DNA of 12,703 nt from JBBQVS01 sp038211295 (GTDB taxonomy: Bacteria; Chloroflexota; Ktedonobacteria; Ktedonobacterales; Ktedonobacteraceae), in contig JBBQVS010000104.1 in assembly GCA_038211295.1 (NCBI GenBank), positions 1 through 12,703 on the forward strand, given 5' to 3'. The translations under genes were made by a program, and so were the position numbers. A model generated the notes under the pieces. The model was given only the letters and a program-made list of their open reading frames with translations. It was not told where the DNA came from and ran no database searches. Within the stretch, counting starts at the first letter, position 1. Each line of letters begins with the position of its first letter. Below, piece by piece: positions 1 to 6,713 of this stretch.

Positions 1-13
1 GTGCTCTTCACAC

Positions 14-1594
14 ATGGAAATATCTCAATTGCTCCCTCTGGGCGATGGGTTAGAACTGACCCACCTGGAAAGAGGAGATACTTACCTTCGCCTGTCTATC
101 ACTTCAACTTCAAGAAGCTGTTTCTGTCCCGTGTGTGGTCAACCAGCGACACGCCTGCATAGTCGGTACCGCCGTGTGGTCAAAGACCTGCCCTGGGCTG
201 GGAAGCCTGTCCAACTGCTTCTCCACGTTCGCAAGTTCTTTTGTGACACCCCTGCTTGCGTGCGAAAGGTTTTTGTCGAACGCTTGCCCCAACTAGTAGC
301 TCCGTGGGCACAGATGACAACGCGACTGTGCGAAACCATTGCCGCCATTGGATTGGCCACCTGTGGCCGATTAGGAGCACGGTTGACCTCGCGTCTGGGG
401 GTTGCAACCTCTTGGATGACGGTGGTTCGCCGAGTGATGGCTCTGCCCAGCAAGCCTGTGGAGCATGTTTCTTGCCTGGGTATTGATGATTTCTCGTTTC
501 GGCGTGGCAGAACGTTCGGCACGGTCCTGGTAGACCTGGAGACTCATCGAGCCATTGATCTGTTACCAGACCGACAGGCAGAAACGGCGATGACTTGGAT
601 GCAAGCCCATCCTGAGATCACCCATGTGAGCCGTGATCGGGGCAGTGAGTATGCTAGTGCCGCCTCTCGTGGTGCGCCTCAAGCGGTTCAGGTGGCTGAC
701 CGGTTTCATGTCACTAAGAACTTGTCAGAAGCCGTTGCCGACCTGCTCGCACGCGTGCTCACCGAGCTGAGGGCTGCTTCTGAGGAAGAAACCGCGGCAA
801 CAACGGCTCCCGGAGAGGTTCGGACAGTGGTTGAGGAATGGCGACCGACTCCGGGGGAGCATGTCAAACGGACGATCTCCAAGCACCGAGCGGAGCGGGA
901 GGCACGCTATCACTCTGTCGAGGATTGGCTCAAGCAAGGATTGACTTGCCAGCAGATTGCCCAGCGTCTTGGGGTGAGTGAGCGAACCGTGCGTCATTGG
1001 CGCAAACGTGGAGTCGCTCCTGATGTGAGACCAAGACGCAAACGAGAGAGTGATTTTGATGGGTATGCGCCTTACGTGCTTCAACGCTGGAAAGAAGGAG
1101 AACACAACGGAACGCGCCTCTGGCAGGACATTGCATCTCAAGGATATCCTGGCTCTCAGCGGATGGTCTATCGCTTCCTGAAAACCCTCAAAACACATGA
1201 GGCAGAAGCTTGCGTACAGAATCGACGCTTGCCACATTTCTCTTCGAGAGCTGCCGTCTCGCTGTTCATGCGTCATCCAGACAAGCTTGAGGAGATCGAA
1301 CAAGAACATCTCGCCGCTTTTCGACAGGCAGCTTCGTCTTTGGAAACAACGTACCAACTCGTGCAAGATTTCCTGGTAATGATGCGGCAGCGCGAAGGTG
1401 AGCACCTGGATGTCTGGCTCTTGCGGGTTCACGAGAGCAACCTTCCCGAACTGGAGAGTTTCGCCTCTGGAGTTGAGCAAGATAAAGATGCTGTGCTCAT
1501 CGTGATGAATCCCCACTGGTTTTTCTCCCTGTCGGTCTCATTATACCATAGGCTAGTTCTGCTCTTTAGGGCTTACTATTTTTCTCTCGTGTAA
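14..1594 (+). CDS. ISL3-family transposase, C-terminally truncated
   Basis: This is a DDE-type transposase that would cut and move its own insertion sequence. Residues 36-90 form the family's N-terminal zinc-finger region, with C38 and C41 (CPVCG) and C77 and C82. The DDE domain starts at GIDDFSFRRG (first Asp D158/D159), and the second Asp is D208 in SRDRGSEYA. An inserted helix-turn-helix lies near residues 310-330 (QQIAQRLGVSERTVRHW), as in the longer members of the family. The match to the family runs up to DKDAVL near residue 495. Members then continue into a conserved stretch with an SNGxxEG motif that holds the catalytic Glu. Here it is replaced by about 30 unrelated hydrophobic residues before the stop. 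The third catalytic residue is therefore missing and the product should be inactive, although the frame is open. The ATG is 13 bases from the window edge, so an upstream start cannot be excluded. Confidence 0.88.
   Translation: MEISQLLPLGDGLELTHLERGDTYLRLSITSTSRSCFCPVCGQPATRLHSRYRRVVKDLPWAGKPVQLLLHVRKFFCDTPACVRKVFVERLPQLVAPWAQMTTRLCETIAAIGLATCGRLGARLTSRLGVATSWMTVVRRVMALPSKPVEHVSCLGIDDFSFRRGRTFGTVLVDLETHRAIDLLPDRQAETAMTWMQAHPEITHVSRDRGSEYASAASRGAPQAVQVADRFHVTKNLSEAVADLLARVLTELRAASEEETAATTAPGEVRTVVEEWRPTPGEHVKRTISKHRAEREARYHSVEDWLKQGLTCQQIAQRLGVSERTVRHWRKRGVAPDVRPRRKRESDFDGYAPYVLQRWKEGEHNGTRLWQDIASQGYPGSQRMVYRFLKTLKTHEAEACVQNRRLPHFSSRAAVSLFMRHPDKLEEIEQEHLAAFRQAASSLETTYQLVQDFLVMMRQREGEHLDVWLLRVHESNLPELESFASGVEQDKDAVLIVMNPHWFFSLSVSLYHRLVLLFRAYYFSLV
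1540..1548 (-). promoter_or_regulatory. Inward-facing extended -10 promoter near the IS right end
   Basis: Read on the minus strand this is TGGTATAAT, a consensus TATAAT preceded by the TG of an extended -10. It points from the right tip into the element, so transcription would run antisense to the transposase. No good -35 is visible. A purine-rich GGGAG follows downstream. A promoter just inside a terminal repeat and facing inward is what the left end of such an element normally carries. Confidence 0.4.
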
Positions 1595-1613
1595 AAAGCG
1601 ACCCTTTGCCTCC

Positions 1614-2786
1614 TCAAAGCAGAGGTCGTAGAGCAGCATACCGCTCTGCGAAGCGTTCTGGGGTGACTTTTGGGTAACGTCCCTTACCTAACTGAGCGAA
1701 GACTTCTTGGTATGCTGCATCAAGCTCATTTAAATCGATGCGTTGTTGTTGAACAAGCAGCTTCACGTCTTCTATATCGCGGGTCGTGCCCCGCTCTATT
1801 TTACTGAGGGCAATACTGTAAAAGTCAAAGTAAAAGACTTCAATCTGTCCGTAACGACCCACATATTGAGCATGAGCTTCCCATTGCGATGGCAAGGGAA
1901 TAAAATCCTTTGGGGACGCAAACTCTATGTTGATCTGCATCTGCTGTATGAGTTGTTGTATGCTGATGATGAGGTCGCCCTCGTTCGCCCCGCCTACCTG
2001 TATATCGATGTCCTGCGTAAATCCGGGTCGTACTCCCGCATGAACAAGAGCGGCCCCACCCACGAGGTACAAGCGTCCCGGTTTGCGAAAGGCATGTCCC
2101 AACTGTTGAAGAAAGGACTCGATAGCTTTTTTGTCAACATTTGGTCGCATACTCATGTCGAACTCCTGACTCGTATCTTCTTCGTGTGCAAAAAGGTGTG
2201 GAGGAAGAGAAACAGTTCTTTCACGATGACGAGTTTCTTCCTGCCATAAGAGGTGGTCAAGCTGATTTTGCCAATCCCCCAGAAACGCGAATGGCATACC
2301 TGTACGCCTTTGCTCGAATGCCTGTAGCGCGACGAGTCCCCACTCGCCATTATGGAAGGCAGGAGCAGGGAGATGACGCTGTTGCCAAAGGTGAGCAAAT
2401 GGCCGTTCAGGAAAGTTGGAGAGATGCCCAAGGGCGAGTGCGAGACGAATTGACCATATGCTCTGCAAGTAGAGAGTAGCGAGTGTCAATGTGATGATTT
2501 GTTCCGCAAGTTCTGGTTCGCTCGTTTCTATGGCTTCTTGTACGGTATCTGTAAGTTCGGGGTGAAGTAAAAAAAGCGATATGCTTGCGTCTCGTATGCG
2601 CGAGTTCTCGTTCTGTTGTACTAAACGTTTAATGAGTTCAATAGGAGATAACTGATCTCTTGGGATGGGCGAGGAAGCTTGCTCAAGACCTATCAGATAC
2701 TCAACGCCCCATGCACGCAGGTTGCTGATGAGTGTGTCAGCTTCTTTCCACGAGGTATCTGTTGAGGTGTTGAATATCTGGCTCAT
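1614..2786 (-). CDS. DUF6036-type nucleotidyltransferase with helical N-terminal domain
   Basis: This is a 390-residue predicted cytoplasmic protein. The C-terminal part (about 217-390) carries a nucleotidyltransferase signature: YLVGGAALVHAG with G243-G244, then TQDIDI with the presumed metal-binding D259 and D261. This pattern is typical of DUF6036 and AbiEii-like proteins. The substrate is unknown. The N-terminal 200 residues look all-helical, with HEAT-like Leu/Ala-rich helices near 48-125, and I do not recognise them as a named domain. I chose the ATG at 2786, preceded by GAGAAAGAA. A TTG 30 bases upstream is in frame but has no ribosome-binding site. A better Shine-Dalgarno lies inside the gene before M211 (see separate entry). 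The gene is monocistronic, has its own promoter, and ends 9 bases from the IS. By eye it is richer in A+T than the S9 or groEL genes. The enzyme-fold call is solid; a toxin or defence role would be speculation. Confidence 0.78.
   Translation of the reverse strand: MSQIFNTSTDTSWKEADTLISNLRAWGVEYLIGLEQASSPIPRDQLSPIELIKRLVQQNENSRIRDASISLFLLHPELTDTVQEAIETSEPELAEQIITLTLATLYLQSIWSIRLALALGHLSNFPERPFAHLWQQRHLPAPAFHNGEWGLVALQAFEQRRTGMPFAFLGDWQNQLDHLLWQEETRHRERTVSLPPHLFAHEEDTSQEFDMSMRPNVDKKAIESFLQQLGHAFRKPGRLYLVGGAALVHAGVRPGFTQDIDIQVGGANEGDLIISIQQLIQQMQINIEFASPKDFIPLPSQWEAHAQYVGRYGQIEVFYFDFYSIALSKIERGTTRDIEDVKLLVQQQRIDLNELDAAYQEVFAQLGKGRYPKVTPERFAERYAALRPLL
2154..2167 (-). promoter_or_regulatory. Internal Shine-Dalgarno and ATG inside the nucleotidyltransferase gene
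   Basis: On the minus strand AGGAG (2163-2167) is followed after 6 bases (TTCGAC) by an in-frame ATG (2154-2156, M211), with another ATG two codons on. The spacing is ideal, and the site looks stronger than the one before the full-length start. It sits exactly at the boundary between the helical N-terminal half and the nucleotidyltransferase domain, so a separate product of about 180 residues (1614-2156) is plausible. Confidence 0.45.
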
Positions 2787-2848
2787 TTGGGTTGTTCTTT
2801 CTCGCTTATGTTCCAATCGACGCTATTTTTCTCTAAATATACGGCCTC

Positions 2849-2877
2849 ATGATATCTCTGTATTGTATTGCTGTCAA
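2849..2877 (-). promoter_or_regulatory. Sigma-70-type promoter of the nucleotidyltransferase gene
   Basis: Read on the minus strand, a perfect -35 TTGACA (2872-2877) is followed by a 17-base spacer and the -10 TATCAT (2849-2854). Transcription would begin near 2842, giving a leader of roughly 55 bases before the ATG at 2786. It is the best-formed -35/-10 pair in the window. Confidence 0.75.
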
Positions 2878-2904
2878 TGGATTTATGCGGATGTAGGTCT
2901 CGCC

Positions 2905-2973
2905 AGATATTTGTGACGATAAGGGTGTTCCTGTGCTCGTTATTGTCACACGCTGCTAGATATTAGTGACAAT
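2905..2973 (-). repeat. Three GTGACRAT sites upstream of the promoter, possible operator
   Basis: The 16-base AGATATTTGTGACGAT (2905-2920) recurs as AGATATTAGTGACAAT (2958-2973) with two mismatches, at a period of 53 bases, close to five helical turns. An inverted copy ATTGTCAC (2942-2949) forms a perfect 8-base inverted repeat with GTGACAAT (2966-2973). All three lie just upstream of the -35 box of the minus-strand promoter, where an activator or repressor could bind. No regulator gene is adjacent, so the binding protein is unknown. Confidence 0.45.
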
Positions 2974-2987
2974 CACTATAGGGAGAT

Positions 2988-3051
2988 AACAGAACCGACA
3001 AAAGCACTCGCGCGTCCTGAAGGGCGCGCGAGTGCTTTTGTCGGTTCTGTT
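2988..3051 (-). terminator. Long perfect hairpin, intrinsic terminator
   Basis: The 27-base arms 2988-3014 and 3025-3051 are perfectly complementary. Three further pairs (one G-U) close a UGAA loop. The inner stem GCACTCGCGCG is very GC-rich and is followed on either strand by TTTTGTCGG, so it can terminate in both directions. It lies 40 bases after the ABC ATPase stop codon and insulates that gene from the downstream nucleotidyltransferase promoter. The outer arms beyond the T-run are longer than a normal terminator needs. Confidence 0.8.
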
Positions 3052-3090
3052 GACACTACAGGGCATTACTCCCTAACGCCGCGTTGGTGT

Positions 3091-4206
<1,116 letters not shown>

Positions 4207-4294
4207 GAAGGAATACCCCTTTCGCTTCTGTAACAGGCTCATCCCTGCTACCCTTCTATGAAAAAAGAAGCTCTTGCTTGGTGCCTCGTTGCAA

Positions 4295-4309
4295 CTGATA
4301 CCATATCAG
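4295..4309. repeat. Small palindrome in the ABC ATPase leader
   Basis: CTGATA-CCA-TATCAG is a perfect 6-base inverted repeat about 90 bases upstream of the ATPase start, downstream of its likely promoter. On the minus strand it also contains TGGTATCAG, a weak extended -10, with TTGACT (4315-4320) upstream at a poor 14-base spacing. It could be an operator for a sugar-responsive regulator or an alternative promoter. Nothing in the sequence decides between these. Confidence 0.25.
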
Positions 4310-4364
4310 AGGGGAGTCAACGCGGCCTCTTCGCGCCTGCTCATCAGGAACTGACGCTACGCCA

Positions 4365-4373
4365 AGTATACCA
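4365..4373 (-). promoter_or_regulatory. Extended -10 promoter of the ABC ATPase gene
   Basis: On the minus strand this reads TGGTATACT, a TG-extended -10 with a near-consensus hexamer. No clear -35 is present; TTCCTT at 4389-4394 is a weak candidate. Transcription would start near 4358 and leave a leader of about 150 bases, longer than elsewhere in the window. It lies back-to-back with the plus-strand motif at 4417-4425. Confidence 0.42.
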
Positions 4374-4416
4374 TAGAGATAGGTTAAAAAGGAAGAGGGA
4401 AATATCTTCGACCTTG

Positions 4417-4425
4417 TGGTAACAT
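4417..4425 (+). promoter_or_regulatory. Extended -10 promoter of the DUF402 gene
   Basis: TGGTAACAT is a TG-extended -10 (TAACAT) that would start transcription near 4432, about 55 bases before the chosen ATG at 4487. No convincing -35 is present. It matches the TGGTA pattern found before several other genes here. Confidence 0.38.
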
Positions 4426-4486
4426 AAGAAGAGCATGTGTCATGACAGGAAAGAGTTGCTCTGACTGCTTAGAGAAAGGGTTCAGT

Positions 4487-5044
4487 ATGTTACTTGAGGC
4501 GAACGTGCGAAAAATGCTGGTTGACGGAAGCCAGTGGGCGACATGGCAGGGCTACCAGTTTCCCATTAGCGATTCCTTTGTCTCGGTCTGGACGCCGATT
4601 GGAACCGCGATGCGTTGGCGGCCCAGTACGTGGCTTTCGCATGAGCATCAAATTTCTTACTTCTGGTCTGACGAGTGGTATACCATCCACAATCGCTATC
4701 ACCCAGATGGCAGCTTCGCCAGTAGCTACTGTGATGTGGTGTTGCCAACGCCTGCATATAGCAGCACTTCGCAGGAGCTTGTGTATATTGACCTGTACAT
4801 AGATGTGGTGGTGCGCGAAGATGGTAGTGTCTACACCAAAGATCAAGAGGTGTTTGACCGTGCCGCTCTGCATTACCCTATTGTGGAGCAGTCGCGCGAA
4901 AAGGCGTTTGAAGTCCTCGATTGGCTTGAAGTACACGCGAAAGCCTGGACTGGCCCCTTCTCCATCATGCCCAAACAACTTCCACGCACCGACTTCACTA
5001 CGTTGAGCATCGAGCAAATCCGCGAGAGCATGTATGTTGCCTGA
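4487..5044 (+). CDS. DUF402 domain protein (FomD-like)
   Basis: This is a 185-residue cytoplasmic protein of the DUF402 family. Some characterised relatives hydrolyse nucleoside di- or triphosphates, and FomD removes CMP from a fosfomycin intermediate, using acidic residues that hold divalent metal. The family core is visible at about 60-126: WYTIHNRYHPDGSF (64-77), then a tyrosine-rich strand, VYIDLYIDVVVREDGSVY (99-116) with D102 and D106, and KDQEVFD (118-124) with D119 and E121. These match the acidic metal-site pattern of the family. I chose the ATG at 4487 because GAAAGGG ends 6 bases upstream. An in-frame ATG at 4442 has no ribosome-binding site and adds 15 atypical residues. Its stop overlaps the start of the next small ORF. 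The family call is good; the substrate is unknown. Confidence 0.8.
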   Translation: MLLEANVRKMLVDGSQWATWQGYQFPISDSFVSVWTPIGTAMRWRPSTWLSHEHQISYFWSDEWYTIHNRYHPDGSFASSYCDVVLPTPAYSSTSQELVYIDLYIDVVVREDGSVYTKDQEVFDRAALHYPIVEQSREKAFEVLDWLEVHAKAWTGPFSIMPKQLPRTDFTTLSIEQIRESMYVA

Positions 5045-5270
5045 GACACTCCAACGCGATTTGCTTCAACACGGTATAACGACTTTCGGTGAAGTCGCGT
5101 TACGGGACGCGTTAGAGCAGCGCGTTGAAACCTATACCTTGATAAAACTTGCGCCCTGGCCTGCCCGACGTTGGAAATGTCAGTACCGTCTCATGCTAGG
5201 GGACACGATGCATGACGCGCAGAGTGTCGCGGAAGCATACGGGTTAGCATTGCTCGCGTCCCTGCGATAA
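5034..5270 (+). CDS. Small unknown protein, overlaps the DUF402 gene
   Basis: This is a 78-residue reading frame whose ATG lies 11 bases inside the end of the DUF402 gene in another frame, an arrangement typical of translational coupling. No separate promoter or strong ribosome-binding site is seen, so it should depend on ribosomes finishing the upstream gene. The protein is soluble, rich in Leu, Ala and Arg, with no signal peptide, membrane segment or recognisable motif. The end (HDAQSVAEAYGLALLASLR) looks like an amphipathic helix. I do not recognise the family. It may be a partner of the DUF402 protein, or a chance frame. Confidence 0.5.
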   Translation: MLPETLQRDLLQHGITTFGEVALRDALEQRVETYTLIKLAPWPARRWKCQYRLMLGDTMHDAQSVAEAYGLALLASLR

Positions 5271-5342
5271 CACGGGACTAATTACGGGAACGCCTCACCT
5301 TTTTCCCTATAATGTTCCCATTTGCTATGGTGGGCCGTTTAG

Positions 5343-5348
5343 TATAAT
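5343..5348 (+). promoter_or_regulatory. Likely -10 box of the panD promoter
   Basis: A consensus TATAAT lies 69 bases before the panD start. TTGCTA (5322-5327) is the nearest -35 candidate at a short 15-base spacing. A second TATAAT at 5308-5313 sits 35 bases further upstream without a matching -35, so two start points are possible. The leader would be about 60 bases. Confidence 0.5.
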
Positions 5349-5416
5349 ATGGCGGGGGAACATTGTTTCTCGCGTCTTGAAATGTACGCGTAATTGTAAG
5401 AAAGGTCTATACATAC

Positions 5417-5845
5417 ATGCAACGCACAATGTGCAAAGGGAAGATTCACCGCGCCACCGTCACACAGGCCAACCTCAACTATATTGGAAGCATCACCATC
5501 GACCAGAACCTGCTTGAAGCCTCAAACATCTATCCCTACGAAAAAGTACAGGTTGTCAACATCAACAACGGCTCACGCCTGGAAACATACGCTATCGCGG
5601 GTGCGCGTGGCTCTGGTGTCATCTGCCTAAATGGCGCGGCGGCCCGTTTGACTGCCGAGGGCGATATTGTTATCATCATCAGTTATGGTCAATACAACGA
5701 AGAAGAGATTCGCGCACTTGTTCCACAGGTCGTTTTCGTGGACGAAAACAATCAGCTCACCGAGAAGAAAGACGTACCTTTGATCGAGATGTTACCAGAA
5801 CTCCCTGGTTCACAATTCAGCGAAGTTGAAATGATGTACTCCTAA
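5417..5845 (+). CDS. panD: Aspartate 1-decarboxylase proenzyme
   Basis: The enzyme converts L-aspartate to beta-alanine and CO2, supplying pantothenate and coenzyme A synthesis. It is a cytoplasmic tetramer made as a proenzyme that cuts itself to create a pyruvoyl cofactor. The start MQRTMCKGKIHRATVT aligns residue for residue with the E. coli enzyme, so the ATG at 5417 is right; AAAGG lies about 11 bases upstream. The self-cleavage pair G24-S25 (YIGS) is present, as are K9, R54, T57, Y58 and N72, which in E. coli line the active site or assist processing. At 142 residues it is about 16 longer than the E. coli protein, through a C-terminal tail. No other pantothenate genes (panB, panC) are adjacent. 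It appears to be transcribed alone. Confidence 0.97.
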   Translation: MQRTMCKGKIHRATVTQANLNYIGSITIDQNLLEASNIYPYEKVQVVNINNGSRLETYAIAGARGSGVICLNGAAARLTAEGDIVIIISYGQYNEEEIRALVPQVVFVDENNQLTEKKDVPLIEMLPELPGSQFSEVEMMYS

Positions 5846-5861
5846 CCTTCGCGGCAAACTC

Positions 5862-5886
5862 TCATTCGACCTTAACGGTTGAGTGA
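5862..5886 (+). terminator. Weak hairpin after panD
   Basis: TCATTCGACC and GGTTGAGTGA can form a 10-pair stem (two G-U pairs) with the loop TTAAC, 17 bases after the panD stop. No U-run follows, so intrinsic termination is doubtful. It may only protect the transcript end. Confidence 0.3.
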
Positions 5887-6004
5887 AGTTCTGCTTGCTC
5901 CCTCCCTAACAAACGTTTGATAGTCTCTCCTCTCCCCGCCTGCACCATCACCATCCCTAGCTCCTCACACACACTTGCCTTGCCCTCTTTTGCACACGAG
6001 GAGA

Positions 6005-6013
6005 TGGTACAAT
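6005..6013 (+). promoter_or_regulatory. Extended -10 promoter of the pentapeptide-recX-peptidase operon
   Basis: TGGTACAAT is a TG-extended -10 placed 24 bases before the ATG at 6038. Transcription would start near 6020, just before the Shine-Dalgarno AGAGGAA. The -35 is poor (CTCTTT at a 17-base spacing). It is identical to the motif at 6699-6707. Confidence 0.5.
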
Positions 6014-6037
6014 AGCCAAAACGCTCCAAGAGGAAAT

Positions 6038-6709
6038 ATGGCTCTTACCAAACGCAACAAACTAGAGAAGCCTATCAAGCCGCCAAATATGCCCAAACAG
6101 GGGCTTGAGAAGGGTCTGCCCGATGCAACGCTACAGGATGATACACAATACACACAGCTTTCACTCGTCCAAGACGATTTTTCGGAGCAGGTAGCGCGGC
6201 ATCTCTCCTTCGATCAGGTGTTACTACAGAACGTGCTATTGAGCAAGACCCATTTCAAGAAGGTGCAGGTACTTGATAGTCGCTTTATCGTGTGCGATCT
6301 AGCGAACGCGGAATGGGCGGAGGCGACGCTTTCGCGGGTCGAGTTGCTGGGATGCCAGTTGATTGGATTCCAAAGCGGCGAAGGTCTCTTACAAGACGTA
6401 CTTTTCAAAGAGTGTTACGGCAGTTTCGCGCAATTTCCCCGCGCGAAGTTCAAAAGTGTGCGCTTTGAGCAGTGCGATTTAAGCGAGGCCAATTTTTTCG
6501 AGGCCGACCTGTCCGGCGTCACGTTCCTGAACTGCAATCTACAACAAGTGGATTTCTCTAAAGCGAAGCTCGTGGGCGCAGACTTGCGTGGCTCGAAGAT
6601 CGATGGAATGCGCGTTGGCCCTGCCGAACTCAAAGGGGCGACGATTGACCCGACGCAGGCAGTCGCGTTTGTGCGTGGCATGGGTATCAAGGTAGACGTG
6701 GTACAATAA
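6038..6709 (+). CDS. Pentapeptide-repeat protein
   Basis: This is a 223-residue cytoplasmic protein whose middle and end consist of A(D/N)LXX-like five-residue repeats that should wind into a right-handed quadrilateral beta-helix. The repeats begin degenerate near residue 58 (FDQVLLQNVLL) and become regular at 138-190, e.g. CDLSEANFFEADLSGVTF and VDFSKAKLVGADLRGSKIDG. A Lys/Pro-rich non-repeat head occupies 1-30. Some relatives (Qnr, MfpA) mimic DNA and protect gyrase, but the fold alone does not show that here. I chose the ATG at 6038 because AGAGGAA precedes it; an upstream in-frame ATG at 5975 would predate the likely promoter. recX follows 4 bases after the stop. The family is certain; the function is not known. 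Confidence 0.88.
   Translation: MALTKRNKLEKPIKPPNMPKQGLEKGLPDATLQDDTQYTQLSLVQDDFSEQVARHLSFDQVLLQNVLLSKTHFKKVQVLDSRFIVCDLANAEWAEATLSRVELLGCQLIGFQSGEGLLQDVLFKECYGSFAQFPRAKFKSVRFEQCDLSEANFFEADLSGVTFLNCNLQQVDFSKAKLVGADLRGSKIDGMRVGPAELKGATIDPTQAVAFVRGMGIKVDVVQ
6699..6707 (+). promoter_or_regulatory. Possible extended -10 for recX, implying a leaderless mRNA
   Basis: TGGTACAAT overlaps the last codons of the preceding gene and is identical to the motif at 6005-6013. Transcription would begin about 7 bases on, at or next to the recX ATG (6714). No Shine-Dalgarno lies at usable distance before that ATG. The motif also encodes Val-Val-Gln, so it may be coincidence. Confidence 0.3.
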
Positions 6710-6713
6710 CTGT

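Larger units (their letters stand above)
1..1604 (+). mobile_element. ISL3-family insertion sequence, defective, left tip outside window
   Basis: The unit consists of the transposase gene (14-1594) and possible terminal inverted repeats. Read inward, the right end at 1589-1604 is GGGTCGCTTTTTACAC. The left end at the window edge contains GCTCTTCACAC (3-13), which matches the inner 11 bases of the right end, GCTTTTTACAC, at 9 positions. The first few bases of the left repeat would lie before base 1, so the target-site duplication cannot be seen. The right boundary falls 9 bases from the stop codon of the neighbouring minus-strand gene (1614), so that gene is intact. The transposase lacks its end, so this copy is probably not autonomous. 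The family call is firm from the protein; the boundaries are inferred. Confidence 0.72.

Noticed and set aside
725..1516. 263-residue open frame antisense to the transposase
   Set aside because: No recognisable domain, and it mirrors the well-supported transposase. Its start region overlaps the foreign right end, which explains why a GGGAG and GTG precede it.
2141..2479. Plus-strand frames opposite the nucleotidyltransferase gene
   Set aside because: No ribosome-binding site or recognisable motif; the minus-strand gene has motif, promoter and start support.
1614..2786. Toxin-antitoxin pair or abortive-infection system
   Set aside because: The catalytic fold resembles AbiEii/DUF6036, but no adjacent antitoxin gene is present, so a complete system cannot be claimed.
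4490..5017. Minus-strand frame opposite the DUF402 gene
   Set aside because: The plus-strand frame carries the DUF402 motifs; the opposite frame shows none.
5308..5313. First TATAAT before panD as main promoter
   Set aside because: No -35 at usable distance and further from the gene than the second TATAAT; kept only as a possible extra start.
6038..6709. Qnr-type quinolone resistance gene
   Set aside because: Pentapeptide repeats alone do not indicate gyrase protection, and the first half of the repeats is irregular.
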